DNA of 64,000 nucleotides from CAYRHN01 sp964424115 (GCA_964424115.1 CAYRHN010000011.1:62001-126000); one strand, 5' to 3'. Counted from the stretch's first letter, positions 17,482 to 25,983 are shown. Notes: generated from the sequence alone by a model not told the origin. Made by a program: numbers and translations.

Positions 17482-18591
17482 TTAACCCGCCACCGTGGTT
17501 CCGATCAGGCTGCCGATCAGGTAGGTGATGCCCGCGGCCAGCAAACCGAAGATGACCATGCGCATCCCCGAATACAACACGGTTCGACCGGTGAAAAGCG
17601 TGATCACCGCTCCAATGGTGAACAGTGCCGCCGTGCTCAGCCCGATGCTGACCAACACCGCCGTCATTCCGCTCAAGAAGAAGAACGGAAAGACCGGGAT
17701 GATCGCTCCTACCGAGAACAGCAGGAATGAGGTGATGGCCGCTTCCCAGGCCGACCCGCCCAGTTCTTCTGGGTTCACACCCAGCTCCTCGCGCGCCAGC
17801 GTGTCGATCGCCTGGTCTTTGTCCGCGGTCAGTTGTTTGGCCATTAGATGTGCCTGTTCGGGGTTCAAGCCGCGCGATTCATAGATCAAAGCCAGTTCCT
17901 CAGCTTCTTCTTCTGGAGATTGCTCGATCTCCAGTTTTTCGATCTTGATCTGGTTCTCGTACAGTTCGCGCGAGGATTGGACCGACAGCCATTCTCCCAG
18001 CGCCATGGAACACGCCCCTGCCAGCAGTCCGGCGATCCCGGCGATCAGGATATTGTGATTGTTCAGCGAAGCTCCCGCCACGCCCATCACCAGGCTCAGG
18101 TTGGAGACCAACCCGTCGTTGGCGCCTAAAACTGCCGCGCGCAGGGCGTTCCCGCCGGTGGCCCGGTGGCGCCCTTCCAACTGGGCCAGCGCGCTCCCGC
18201 CGATCCCCCCACCCGTGATCTGGTTAAGCAGCCGTGCGTGCGAGCGTTCCTCCCCCGCCATTTTCTGACCGTCTGTCATCCCGGCATAGCCACGGGTGCC
18301 GGTTTGCTCCATTGCCTGCATGCTCGGCAGGATAAATCCGGCCCCAAAGCGCTTTCCCAACCAGGCCAGCGTGCGCGTACGCCGCGAGGGGCGAAATTCC
18401 GGCAATGCATGCCCGGCTTTCTTCCATTCCTCTGCCCATTTCTCGGCGTGTTTCATCTCGACTGCTGCCATGCGGCGGTAGATCTCTGCAATCCGCTTAT
18501 CTTTCTCATTGGCGGCCAGCAGTTCGTATAAATAGGTGGTGTTGCGTTCGTCTTCCCAGTTTTCCAGCGCAAAGGTGTCTGTATTTGGCAT
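17482..18591 (-). CDS. Ferritin-like/VIT1 (MbfA-type) membrane iron or manganese exporter
   Basis: A 369-aa protein that fuses a ferritin-like domain to a VIT1/CCC1 transporter domain. The N-terminal 140 residues form a four-helix rubrerythrin-like bundle with metal ligands in EDER (about 13-16), VEMKHAE (E45, H48) and GEERSHARLL. Residues 150-369 carry the CCC1 signature LGANDGLVSNLSLVMGVAG and about five membrane helices. Proteins of this architecture export or detoxify Fe(II)/Mn(II), the ferritin part sensing or delivering metal. It is a single gene facing a tRNA terminator; no iron-responsive box was recognised. Confidence 0.92.
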   Translation of the reverse strand: MPNTDTFALENWEDERNTTYLYELLAANEKDKRIAEIYRRMAAVEMKHAEKWAEEWKKAGHALPEFRPSRRTRTLAWLGKRFGAGFILPSMQAMEQTGTRGYAGMTDGQKMAGEERSHARLLNQITGGGIGGSALAQLEGRHRATGGNALRAAVLGANDGLVSNLSLVMGVAGASLNNHNILIAGIAGLLAGACSMALGEWLSVQSSRELYENQIKIEKLEIEQSPEEEAEELALIYESRGLNPEQAHLMAKQLTADKDQAIDTLAREELGVNPEELGGSAWEAAITSFLLFSVGAIIPVFPFFFLSGMTAVLVSIGLSTAALFTIGAVITLFTGRTVLYSGMRMVIFGLLAAGITYLIGSLIGTTVAG

Positions 18592-18706
18592 CGTCGTTTC
18601 TCCTTATAACCGCCATTATAGCCCCAAAACCAACCCTCCAGCGCATCTCGTCTGGATCGGTTGCGGGCGGCGTGGTCGTTTTTACATATTTCTTACACAA
18701 TATTAA

Positions 18707-18735
18707 TCGAATCTTTATCTGGTTTCGGCTATAAT
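18707..18735 (+). promoter_or_regulatory. Probable promoter of the YugP-type peptidase gene
   Basis: TATAAT at 18730-18735 with TCGAAT at 18707-18712, spaced 17 bp. It lies about 75 bp before the peptidase start codon and in the divergent gap with the VIT1 gene. Confidence 0.5.
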
Positions 18736-18810
18736 CTGAGGGTAAGCAATAGACGTGTATTGAAGAGGTGGAACGAAAAACCTCTTCCCACTGGAAAAGG
18801 AGTTGATTTT

Positions 18811-19500
18811 ATGGGTGGCTACGGCCTATATCTCTTGTTTGCCCTCCCGGCCTTACTGCTGGGACTTTGGGCACAGTTCAAAGTGCAGGGTGCGTATAAA
18901 AAATATTCTCAGGTTCGCGGGTATAACAATTTGACCGGCGCGCAAGTGGCCCGCCGCATCCTGGATTCCAACGGCCTGTACGATGTGCAAATCGAAGAAG
19001 TCAGCGGGATGCTTTCAGATCATTATGACCCTTCTAAGCGCGTCCTGCGCCTCAGCCAGGAAGTCTACCGCATGCCCAGCCTGGCTGCCGCGGGCATCGC
19101 TGCGCATGAGTCCGGGCACGCGCTCCAGCACAAGGAGAATTATGGTCCTTTGCAGTTGCGCTCGATGATGGTACCGACCGTACAGATCGGTTCCTGGCTC
19201 GGCCCGATCGTTTTCATAATCGGCCTGCTGTTGGCCGGCACCACTGGCACCACCATCGCCTGGATCGGCCTGGGACTTTTCGCCCTGGTGGCGCTCTTCT
19301 CAGTGATCACTTTGCCGGTGGAGTTTGATGCTTCCCGCCGCGCCAAGGCCTGGTTGACCGATACCGGCATGATCTACCGCGAGGAAATGGGCGGGGTGAA
19401 CACCGTCCTGGATGCGGCCGCGCTGACCTATGTGGCTGGTGCTGCCCAGGCCATCTCCACCCTTCTTTACTACGCCTTCCTGCTCATGCGCCGGGATTAG
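18811..19500 (+). CDS. YugP-type zinc membrane metallopeptidase
   Basis: A 229-aa integral membrane zinc protease of the YugP (Zn_peptidase_2) family. The start at 18811 follows AAAGGAG and gives the family's usual hydrophobic N-terminus (GLYLLFALPALLLGLWAQFK). The zinc motif is HESGH (His99, Glu100, His103) in AAHESGHALQHK, and the third ligand region is EFDASRRA near residue 170. Two or three membrane helices flank it. Substrate is unknown; the family is widespread in Firmicutes and Chloroflexota. Confidence 0.92.
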   Translation: MGGYGLYLLFALPALLLGLWAQFKVQGAYKKYSQVRGYNNLTGAQVARRILDSNGLYDVQIEEVSGMLSDHYDPSKRVLRLSQEVYRMPSLAAAGIAAHESGHALQHKENYGPLQLRSMMVPTVQIGSWLGPIVFIIGLLLAGTTGTTIAWIGLGLFALVALFSVITLPVEFDASRRAKAWLTDTGMIYREEMGGVNTVLDAAALTYVAGAAQAISTLLYYAFLLMRRD

Positions 19501-19529
19501 TTTTGGGTGGGTCTTTCTAAAATTAACGC

Positions 19530-19567
19530 TGTAGGGGCGGGTCTGGGACCCGCCCCTACAATTTTTT
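19530..19567 (+). terminator. Palindromic GC-rich terminator element
   Basis: A perfect stem of 14 bp (arms 19530-19543 and 19547-19560, TGTAGGGGCGGGTC type) with a 3-nt loop, followed by ATTTTTTC. It separates the convergent peptidase and metK genes. The 'GTAGGGGCGGGTC' palindrome resembles dispersed intergenic palindromes seen in many bacterial genomes. Confidence 0.8.
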
Positions 19568-19595
19568 CTTGGGTTAAAACGCCTTAATTTGGCCT

Positions 19596-20807
19596 TTACA
19601 GCCCGGCTGCAGCACGCAGCTCGGCGGCTTTGTTCGTGTGTTCCCAGCTCAAATCCAGGTCGTCCCGACCAAAGTGACCGTAGGCAGCCACTTTCTGGTA
19701 GATCGGGCGGCGCAGATCCAGGTCGCGGATGATCGCACCCGGGCGCAGGTCGAACAGCTCAGTCACCAGCCTGGCGATCTCATCATCCGGAATGTGCCCG
19801 GTGCCGAAGGTTTCCACGTTGACGCTCAGCGGGTGCGCCACGCCGATAGCGTAAGCCACCTGGATCTCGCAGCGCTCGGCCAGGCCGGCAGCCACCACAT
19901 TCTTTGCCACCCAGCGGGCAGCGTACGCGCCAGAGCGGTCCACCTTGGTCGGGTCTTTGCCCGAGAAGGCGCCGCCGCCGTGCCGTCCCATGCCGCCGTA
20001 GGAATCGACGATGATCTTACGTCCGGTCACGCCCGCGTCACCCATGGGGCCGCCGATGACGAACCGTCCGGTGGGATTGACGAAGATCTTCATTTTGTTA
20101 TCCACCATTCCTTCAGGCAGGGTCGGCTGGATCACGTGCTCGATGATCCCTTCGCTGATGTCGGCATGCGAGATCTCCGGGTCATGCTGGGCGCTGATCA
20201 GGACGGAGTCTACCCGCACGGGCTTTCCGTACGAGTATTCGATCGTCACCTGGCTCTTGCCGTCCGGGCGCAGCCAGGGCAAGGCGCCATTCTTACGCAC
20301 GGCTGCCAGGCGGCGGGCCAGGTTGTGCGCCAGATAGATCGGCATTGGCATCAGGGTAGGGGTTTCGTTGCAGGCGTAGCCGAACATCATTCCCTGGTCC
20401 CCTGCACCGATCTTCTCGATCTGCGCTTCGGTCATCTCGCCAGCTTTGGCTTCCATCGCCTTATCCACACCCATAGCAATATCGCCAGACTGGTTGGCGA
20501 TCGCTACCTGTACGGCGCAGGTGTTGCCATCGAAGCCTTTGCGGCTGTCATCATAGCCTATATCAGTGACCACTTTGCGTACCAGATGGTCAAAGTCGAC
20601 GAAGCCGCGCGTAGTGATCTCGCCCAGCACCATCACAAAACCGGTCTTGGTGGCAGTTTCACATGCCACGCGGGACATCGGGTCCTGTTCCAGGCATGCG
20701 TCCAGCACAGCATCGCTGACCTGGTCGCACAGCTTGTCCGGGTGGCCTTCGGTCACGGATTCTGAAGTGAATAAGTACCGCGCCGAGTTCATAAAAGTGT
20801 TTGTCAT
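19596..20807 (-). CDS. metK: S-adenosylmethionine synthetase
   Basis: A 403-aa methionine adenosyltransferase, making SAM from methionine and ATP. Hallmarks are the N-terminal SVTEGHPDKLCDQVSDAVLD, GAGDQGMMFGYA, and GGGAFSGKDPTKVDRSGAYAAR. Length is standard. The start at 20807 is chosen because AGGAGG lies eight bases upstream; a second in-frame Met six codons in is less well placed. The gene is preceded by a SAM-I riboswitch and a terminator-like hairpin, so expression should fall when SAM is abundant. It stands as a single transcription unit. Confidence 0.98.
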   Translation of the reverse strand: MTNTFMNSARYLFTSESVTEGHPDKLCDQVSDAVLDACLEQDPMSRVACETATKTGFVMVLGEITTRGFVDFDHLVRKVVTDIGYDDSRKGFDGNTCAVQVAIANQSGDIAMGVDKAMEAKAGEMTEAQIEKIGAGDQGMMFGYACNETPTLMPMPIYLAHNLARRLAAVRKNGALPWLRPDGKSQVTIEYSYGKPVRVDSVLISAQHDPEISHADISEGIIEHVIQPTLPEGMVDNKMKIFVNPTGRFVIGGPMGDAGVTGRKIIVDSYGGMGRHGGGAFSGKDPTKVDRSGAYAARWVAKNVVAAGLAERCEIQVAYAIGVAHPLSVNVETFGTGHIPDDEIARLVTELFDLRPGAIIRDLDLRRPIYQKVAAYGHFGRDDLDLSWEHTNKAAELRAAAGL

Positions 20808-20832
20808 GAAAAGGTTCCTCCTGGAAATTAAA

Positions 20833-20858
20833 TTGCCCCTCCGGTATCAGAGGGACAA
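20833..20858 (-). terminator. Expression-platform terminator of the metK riboswitch
   Basis: On the minus strand TTGTCCCTC pairs with GAGGGGCAA (9 bp with one G-U pair) and is followed by TTTAATTT. It lies between the SAM-I aptamer and the metK ribosome-binding site, where a regulated intrinsic terminator is expected. Confidence 0.75.
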
Positions 20859-20875
20859 TCCTTGTACAGGCTGCC

Positions 20876-20995
20876 CTCTTATCTACCAGAATTTTCAGAA
20901 CTTCTGACGGAGTTGGCACCTTGGGCTCGGCTTTTCAGCCGTCCCAGGTTGTCGAGGTTTCACAGGGCCGTTCCCTCCACCTCTCTGGATAAGAG
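20876..20995 (-). ncRNA. SAM-I (S-box) riboswitch
   Basis: The minus strand shows the S-box consensus in order: P1 strand CTCTTATC, the GAGGTGGAGGGA segment, GGCCC followed by TGAAACCTCGACAACC, GGTGCCAACTCC, and the closing P1 strand GATAAGAG. These are the invariant SAM-binding and kink-turn segments. It lies 70 bp upstream of metK and is followed by a terminator-like stem. A weak promoter (TTCTCA, 17 bp, TAGGAT) is seen about 40-70 bp further upstream. Confidence 0.95.
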
Positions 20996-21188
20996 TGCCT
21001 TAGGGGCTGTTTAGTTGTTGGCCCTATCCTATCACAAAACCCATGAATTGAGAAGTAGGATCGGCCGGCTCTCACGGCTTTATCAAAATACATACGCAGG
21101 CAATAGATTGCGCCTCCGGCCGCGTACTTTCCGTGGTTGGTTTTTCCCGGGCTGAGCCTGGCCCGAAGTATCCCCCGAAATTTAATGC

Positions 21189-21216
21189 TTGACAAATAGC
21201 CAATTTGAGATAAAAT
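21189..21216 (+). promoter_or_regulatory. Strong promoter of tRNA-Leu
   Basis: A perfect -35 TTGACA (21189-21194) and TAAAAT (21211-21216) are 16 bp apart, 22 bp before the tRNA. The rest of the 20996-21188 gap shows no gene. Confidence 0.85.
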
Positions 21217-21237
21217 ACTGTCTTGCTGTGAGGCAAT

Positions 21238-21321
21238 GCCGAAGTGGCGGAATTGGCAGACGCGCTACGTTCAGGGCGTAGTGGGATTTTCCTCGTGAGG
21301 GTTCAAATCCCTCCTTCGGCA
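21238..21321 (+). tRNA. tRNA-Leu (CAG)
   Basis: An 84-nt class II tRNA: acceptor GCCGAAG/CTTCGGC, anticodon loop in GTTCAGGGC (anticodon CAG, reads CUG), an extended variable arm TGGGATTTTCCTCG, and T-arm GGGTTCAAATCCC. CCA is not encoded. Confidence 0.96.
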
Positions 21322-21322
21322 C

Positions 21323-21352
21323 AAAAAAGTCTCGATCACTCGGGACTTTTTT
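21323..21352 (+). terminator. Terminator of tRNA-Leu
   Basis: A 12-15 bp stem beginning AAAAAAGTC and closing GACTTTTTT directly after the tRNA, ending in a T6 run. Its A/T symmetry makes it usable in both directions. Confidence 0.88.
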
Positions 21353-21411
21353 ATTTCTTCCTGGCCCCCAAAAAGCTTGTCCTGGCATGTTTTTTGCAGT
21401 AGGATTAGAGT

Positions 21412-21789
21412 ATGCAAAAATTAGGTTTGACTCCCAAACGTTTGATCATCCTTGGTGTGGCAGTTCTTGCCTTCTTCCTGCTTATGGACTTGAACACCCG
21501 CCTGACCGAATTGTTCCGCCTCAGCAGCGATCGCGACCAGCTGCAAACCCAGGTAGGCGAGATGAAACGCACCCAAAGCGCGTTGAACACCCAGATCGCC
21601 TATTCCACTTCCGATAAGGCGGTGGAGGATTGGGCCCGTGAGAATGGACATCTCGTTGTGACCGGGGATATTCCCATCATCCCGATTGGGCAGGATGGCG
21701 CCACGCCAACCCCTATCGCCCTGCCTACCGCCATTCCTCGCCAGGTGCAGAACTGGGAAGTCTGGTACGTGCTCTTTTTTGGTCAATAG
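21412..21789 (+). CDS. DivIC/FtsL-like septum formation initiator
   Basis: A 125-aa single-pass membrane protein of the septum formation initiator (FtsB/FtsL/DivIC) type. A short cytoplasmic N-terminus, a helix at about residues 11-27 (LIILGVAVLAFFLLM), and a coiled coil at about 28-65 (LTELFRLSSDRDQLQTQVGE) are followed by the family-like AYSTSDKAVEDWARENGHLV and a short Pro-rich tail. It would act in divisome assembly on the outer face of the membrane. It is monocistronic and not in a dcw cluster. Confidence 0.82.
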   Translation: MQKLGLTPKRLIILGVAVLAFFLLMDLNTRLTELFRLSSDRDQLQTQVGEMKRTQSALNTQIAYSTSDKAVEDWARENGHLVVTGDIPIIPIGQDGATPTPIALPTAIPRQVQNWEVWYVLFFGQ

Positions 21790-21966
21790 AGGTTTTCAGA
21801 CCCCCGATGTCGATTTGACCCTGAGGTTTTTCCGGTGGGGGTGGGACGCCATGTTGGCTCCCGCAAGAATTCTTTTACAAACCCCCGCCTGCTGCCCTGC
21901 AAATGCATATTTCCGCGTAACTCTCGATCGGAAAGATTTGTTGAATTCATCTCAGGCATGAATAGG

Positions 21967-21998
21967 AGACCGCCAGACCCATACGAGTCTGGCGGTCT
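21967..21998. repeat. 12-bp perfect inverted repeat between convergent genes
   Basis: Arms 21967-21978 (AGACCGCCAGAC) and 21987-21998 with an 8-nt loop, between the DivIC-like gene and the convergent UDP-glucose dehydrogenase gene. There is only a short T-run (TCTTC), so it is a weak bidirectional terminator at best. The rest of 21790-22021 is empty. Confidence 0.6.
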
Positions 21999-22021
21999 TC
22001 GCATTTGAATTCTCTGTAAAT

Positions 22022-23347
22022 CTAACCTTCGTGGTTGTTCTGCGGAGTGTAGCCCACGCCCATGCCGTAGTAGGTGAATCCCATCTGGCGCAGGTGATCG
22101 GGGTCCCACAAGTTGCGCCCATCCATGATGATCGGGCGGCGCATCAGCCCCAATACGCGGCTGAAATCCAACTGCTTGAACTCGTTCCATTCCGTTGTCA
22201 GGATCAGTGCGTCAGCCTGGTCGGCCACTTCGTAGGGATCCTTGCATAGCTTCAGGCGCGGCATCATGCGCGCTGCGTTATCCATCGCCTGCGGGTCATA
22301 GGCGCGCACCGTGGCGCCTTCATTTTGCAGCAGGTGGATGATCTCCAGCGCAGGCGCATCGCGGATATCGTCGGTGTTTGGCTTGAAGGATATTCCCAGC
22401 ACCCCCACCACCTTTTCATCCAGCGAACCAAGCTCTTTGCGCAACTTGAAGATCACTTTGCGGCGCTGGTTGCGGTTGATCTCCATCACGGCCTGCAGCA
22501 ATTGCGGGTGCGTGCCGTGCAAGACGGCCATATGCGCCAGGGCTTTAACATCCTTGGGAAAGCACGAACCGCCCCAGCCCACGCCCGCATCCAGGAAGGC
22601 ATGCCCGATGCGTTTATCCATGCCCATCCCGCGTGCCACTTCGCGCACGTCCGCGCCCATTTCCTCGCACATATTGGCGATCTCATTAATGAAGGAGATG
22701 CGCGTGGCCAGGAAGGCGTTTGAAGCATACTTGATCATTTCCGCTGTGCGCAGGTCGGTGATCAGCACCGGGCAGCGCAGGCTGGAATAGAGCTGTCCCA
22801 CCTGGGCTGCCGCATCGCGGTTAAGCGAGCCGAGTACAACCCGGTCGGGATTCATAAAATCGTTGATCGCTGAGCCTTCGCGCAGGAATTCCGGGTTGGA
22901 GACCACGCTGAAGGTCAGGGGCTTGCCGTTGCGGCGTTTCTTGATCACATCCGCCACCCAGTCGCCGGTTCCAACCGGTACGGTGGATTTGTTGACCACC
23001 ACCACCGGGTGATTCACATGGTCGGCGATCGCTTCAGCCGCCGAGCGCACGTATTGCAGGTCAGCCTCGCCGTCCACCCCGGAAGGGGTGCCGACTGCAA
23101 TGATGGCGAATTCCGCGTCCTTCAGCCCGTCCGGGTATTCAGTGGTGAAGAAGAGGCGACCTGCCTGGACATTCTGCTTGACCAGTTGTTCCAGGCCGGG
23201 TTCGTAGATGGGCATGATGCCCTGGTGTAAATGATGGATCCGTTCCGGATCAACATCCATGCAAGTCACCTGGTTGCCCAGGTCGGCAAAACACGTACCG
23301 GTCACCAGACCCACATAACCGGTACCGATCACACAAATTTTACTCAT
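22022..23347 (-). CDS. ugd: UDP-glucose 6-dehydrogenase
   Basis: A 441-aa UDP-glucose/GDP-mannose dehydrogenase that oxidises UDP-glucose twice with NAD to UDP-glucuronate, a precursor of surface polysaccharides. Visible motifs are the N-terminal Rossmann CVIGTGYVGLVTG, the substrate loop VSNPEFLREGSAI, the central dimer helix, and the catalytic cysteine in GWGGSCFPKD, followed by the C-terminal GISFKPNTDDIRDAPALEII. Length is typical. It is transcribed alone from an extended -10 promoter divergent from folD. Confidence 0.96.
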   Translation of the reverse strand: MSKICVIGTGYVGLVTGTCFADLGNQVTCMDVDPERIHHLHQGIMPIYEPGLEQLVKQNVQAGRLFFTTEYPDGLKDAEFAIIAVGTPSGVDGEADLQYVRSAAEAIADHVNHPVVVVNKSTVPVGTGDWVADVIKKRRNGKPLTFSVVSNPEFLREGSAINDFMNPDRVVLGSLNRDAAAQVGQLYSSLRCPVLITDLRTAEMIKYASNAFLATRISFINEIANMCEEMGADVREVARGMGMDKRIGHAFLDAGVGWGGSCFPKDVKALAHMAVLHGTHPQLLQAVMEINRNQRRKVIFKLRKELGSLDEKVVGVLGISFKPNTDDIRDAPALEIIHLLQNEGATVRAYDPQAMDNAARMMPRLKLCKDPYEVADQADALILTTEWNEFKQLDFSRVLGLMRRPIIMDGRNLWDPDHLRQMGFTYYGMGVGYTPQNNHEG

Positions 23348-23370
23348 AGGCTGAAGATCCTCCGCGCTGA

Positions 23371-23379
23371 ATTATACCA
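23371..23379 (-). promoter_or_regulatory. Extended -10 promoter of ugd
   Basis: On the minus strand TGGTATAAT occupies 23379-23371, about 24 bp before the ugd start codon. The -35 region is weak, as expected for a TG-extended promoter. Confidence 0.6.
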
Positions 23380-23409
23380 AACTTGGTGGTAAAAATAGTT
23401 TCATCGCGC

Positions 23410-23415
23410 TATAAT
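23410..23415 (+). promoter_or_regulatory. -10 element of folD
   Basis: A perfect TATAAT 33 bp before the folD start, in the 100-bp divergent gap with ugd. The upstream TTGGTG at 23383-23388 is 21 bp away, so the -35 is uncertain. Confidence 0.5.
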
Positions 23416-23447
23416 CAATTCACGCGAACACGCTTATGGAGGTAATG

Positions 23448-24326
23448 ATGACTGCGCAAAATATAGATGGAAGTGCAATTGCAGAGCAAATTCGGGCTGA
23501 AGTGAAAGCTGGAGTGGCAGAACGGGTTGCTGCCGGCCTCCCGCGGCCGGGGTTGGCCACTGTGCTGGTCGGTGAAAACCCTGCCTCGCAGGCCTATGTC
23601 AAAGGCAAGCATAAAGCCTGCGCCGAGGTGGGGATCGAATCCTTTGGCTACCAGCTTCCTGCGAACGCCAGCCAGGAAGAGGTCATGGAACTGGTCAAGA
23701 ACCTGAATGCCGACCCGAAGGTGCACGGCATCCTCGTCCAGCTCCCGCTTCCTTCTGGCTTGAACGAGGAGCGCATCCTCAGTGCGATCAGCCTTGAAAA
23801 GGATGTGGATGGCTTCCACCCGATCAACATTGGCCGTCTGGCGCAAAAAGGCCGTGAGCCGCTCTTTGTCCCTTGCACGCCTGCCGGAGTGATCTATCTG
23901 GCGGAGAAGGTTATTCCCAGCCTGGAAGGCATCCACGCCGTTGTCCTCGGGCGTTCCAATATTGTCGGCATGCCGGTGGCGCTTCTTTTGGTGCGCGCCA
24001 ACGCCACCGTGACCATCTGCCACTCGCGCACTCGCGACCTGCCCGGTGTGGTGCGCCAGGCCGACTTGCTGGTGGCGGCGGTGGGCAAAGCGGAAATGGT
24101 GCGCGGTGATTGGGTCAAGCCGGGGGCCGTGGTCATCGATGTGGGGATCAATCGCGTGGAAGATGCCACCCGTCCGCGCGGCTACCGCCTGGTGGGCGAC
24201 GTGGCCTACGACGAGGTCAAAGAGGTTGCCGGCCATATCACCCCTGTTCCAGGGGGGGTGGGTCCCATGACCATCGCCATGCTGCTGCGGAGTACCCTCC
24301 GCGCTGCCAAATTGGCTGACAAGTAG
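23448..24326 (+). CDS. folD: Bifunctional methylene-THF dehydrogenase/cyclohydrolase
   Basis: A 292-aa FolD enzyme that interconverts methylene-, methenyl- and 10-formyl-tetrahydrofolate using NADP. The catalytic region YVKGKHKACAEVGIE, the VDGFHPINIG motif, GRSNIVGMPVALLL and PVPGGVGPMTIAMLL are all present. The start at 23448 is chosen because a GGAGG at 23438-23442 lies five bases upstream; the in-frame ATGs at 23436 and 23445 overlap or crowd that site. Folate one-carbon units link it loosely to the purine genes that follow, but a promoter-like leader separates them. Confidence 0.96.
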   Translation: MTAQNIDGSAIAEQIRAEVKAGVAERVAAGLPRPGLATVLVGENPASQAYVKGKHKACAEVGIESFGYQLPANASQEEVMELVKNLNADPKVHGILVQLPLPSGLNEERILSAISLEKDVDGFHPINIGRLAQKGREPLFVPCTPAGVIYLAEKVIPSLEGIHAVVLGRSNIVGMPVALLLVRANATVTICHSRTRDLPGVVRQADLLVAAVGKAEMVRGDWVKPGAVVIDVGINRVEDATRPRGYRLVGDVAYDEVKEVAGHITPVPGGVGPMTIAMLLRSTLRAAKLADK

Positions 24327-24351
24327 TGATATTTGTCATTATGTCAGACAA

Positions 24352-24382
24352 TTGACTTTTTTTCTATTTGTGTTAATATAGT
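24352..24382 (+). promoter_or_regulatory. Promoter of the purine catabolism operon
   Basis: TTGACT (24352-24357) with TATAGT at 24377-24382 (19-bp spacer) or TAATAT at 24374-24379 (16 bp). Two small inverted repeats flank it: TTGTC/GACAA just upstream of the -35, and ATAGA-CAAA-TCTAT (24383-24396) at the likely start site. Both are plausible binding places for the GntR-type regulator at 27841. Confidence 0.6.
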
Positions 24383-24404
24383 ATAGACAAATCTATTATT
24401 CCCT

Positions 24405-24498
24405 GAGACCGTCTGAAACTGTAAGGGAGCAACACAGATAGAGAAGATCAGACGGTCTCCAACTGGGGCGGGTGTTCCCCCGGATGGAGACCGTCTGA
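24405..24498 (+). promoter_or_regulatory. Structured leader with three copies of GAGACCGTCTGA (direct-inverted-direct)
   Basis: The 12-mer GAGACCGTCTGA occurs at 24405-24416, as its exact complement at 24448-24459, and again at 24487-24498. In RNA, copy 1 can pair with copy 2, or copy 2 with copy 3, giving two mutually exclusive 12-bp hairpins, the usual layout of an attenuator or riboswitch. Each copy also contains the odd palindrome AGACnGTCT, so a DNA operator array is the alternative. A GC hairpin with a T5 run (24548-24582) lies just before the start codon. I do not match it to a known riboswitch class. Confidence 0.6.
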
Positions 24499-24585
24499 GA
24501 AGATACTGCCGCCCGTGGGATTTCATCCTCTGGCGGTTTCCAGGCGCGGCTCGGGGCATTCCAACAAGATGGGAGCCTTTTTAAC

Positions 24586-25971
24586 ATGGGTACGCTTCTG
24601 GTAAAAAATGCGGACTTGCTTGTGACGATGGACGCCGGGCGCCGGGAGATCGGCGGCGGGGGAATTTTCTGCAAGGACGGTTTTATTCTCCAGGTGGGCG
24701 CCTCTGCCGACTTGCCGCAAACTGCCGACCAGGTTTTGGACCTGTCCGGTCGCATCGTTCTCCCTGGTCTGGTCAATACCCATCACCATTTCTATCAGAC
24801 CCTCACCCGTGCCGTACCGGCTGCGCAAAATGCCAATCTCTTCAACTGGCTCAAAACGCTTTATCCCATTTGGGCGCGCCTGACCCCCGAAGATATCTAT
24901 ATTTCCACCCAGACCGCCCTGGCAGAGCTGGTCCTTTCCGGCTGCACCACCGCCTCCGATCACCTCTACCTGTTCCCCAACGGTTCGCGGCTGGATGACG
25001 AGATCGCTGCTGCCCAGGAGATGGGCGTGCGTATCCATGCCTCGCGCGGTTCGATGAGCCTGGGCGAAAGCCAGGGCGGGCTTCCCCCCGACAGCGTGGT
25101 GGACAGTGAGGAGCATATCCTGGCCGACAGCGTACGTCTGATCGAGCGCTATCATGATCCCCGGCCCGGCTCGATGGTGCAAATTGTCCTGGCGCCCTGC
25201 TCTCCCTTCTCGGTGACCGGCGAGTTAATGCGCCGTTCGGCCCAGGTGGCCCGCCAATATGGGGTGCATTTGCACACCCACCTGGCTGAGACCCAGGATG
25301 AAGAAGCCTTCTGCCTGGAAAAATTCGGCTACCGCCCCGTGGCGTATATGCAATCGGTCGATTGGGTGGGACAGGATGTCTGGTATGCCCATTCGGTGCA
25401 CGTTGGCAAGGAGGAGGTTGCCCTCTACGCCCGCGAAGGCTGCGGCGTGGCTCACTGCCCCAGTTCCAACATGCGCCTGGCTTCCGGGATTGCCCCGATC
25501 TGGGAGTACATGCAGGCGGGGGTCAAGGTTGGCCTGGGTGTGGACGGCTCGGCCAGCAACGACAGCTCGCACATGCTGGCGGAAGCCCGCCAGGCCATGC
25601 TGCTGGCCCGTCTGCGCGCCGGTCTGATGGGCGCTTCGCTTTCCACGGATGATGCACCGCCTCTGCTCACCGCTCGCCAGTCGCTCGAGCTGGCCACGCT
25701 CGGCGGCGCCTCTGTCCTGGGCCGCAGCGATATCGGTTCTCTGGAACCCGGCAAATGTGCTGATTTCATCGCCATCCGCCTGGACGACCTCAGTCTGGCC
25801 GGCGCCCTGCACGATCCGCTGGCAGCGCTCTTGTTCTGCACGCCCCCCCGCGTGGATTATTCAGTCATCCATGGAAAGCTGGTGGTAGAGAACGGCCGCC
25901 TGACCACTGTGGATGAAAAGGCCCTTGTCAAGAAACACAACCAGGCTGCTAAACGCTTGTTATCTGCATAG
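24586..25971 (+). CDS. 8-oxoguanine deaminase / SsnA-like amidohydrolase
   Basis: A 461-aa zinc amidohydrolase of the 8-oxoguanine deaminase and SsnA/guanine deaminase branch; it would deaminate an oxidised or normal purine base (8-oxoguanine to uric acid in characterised relatives). Metal ligands are visible in NTHHHFYQ (about residues 64-71), HLHTHLAE, WYAHSVHV and GLGVDGSASND. The segment RAVPAAQNANLFNWLKTLYP is characteristic of the branch. It opens the purine operon, with the structured leader ahead and adenine deaminase 12 bp downstream. The exact substrate is inferred from family and context. Confidence 0.9.
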   Translation: MGTLLVKNADLLVTMDAGRREIGGGGIFCKDGFILQVGASADLPQTADQVLDLSGRIVLPGLVNTHHHFYQTLTRAVPAAQNANLFNWLKTLYPIWARLTPEDIYISTQTALAELVLSGCTTASDHLYLFPNGSRLDDEIAAAQEMGVRIHASRGSMSLGESQGGLPPDSVVDSEEHILADSVRLIERYHDPRPGSMVQIVLAPCSPFSVTGELMRRSAQVARQYGVHLHTHLAETQDEEAFCLEKFGYRPVAYMQSVDWVGQDVWYAHSVHVGKEEVALYAREGCGVAHCPSSNMRLASGIAPIWEYMQAGVKVGLGVDGSASNDSSHMLAEARQAMLLARLRAGLMGASLSTDDAPPLLTARQSLELATLGGASVLGRSDIGSLEPGKCADFIAIRLDDLSLAGALHDPLAALLFCTPPRVDYSVIHGKLVVENGRLTTVDEKALVKKHNQAAKRLLSA

Positions 25972-25983
25972 GAGACTTCATTA

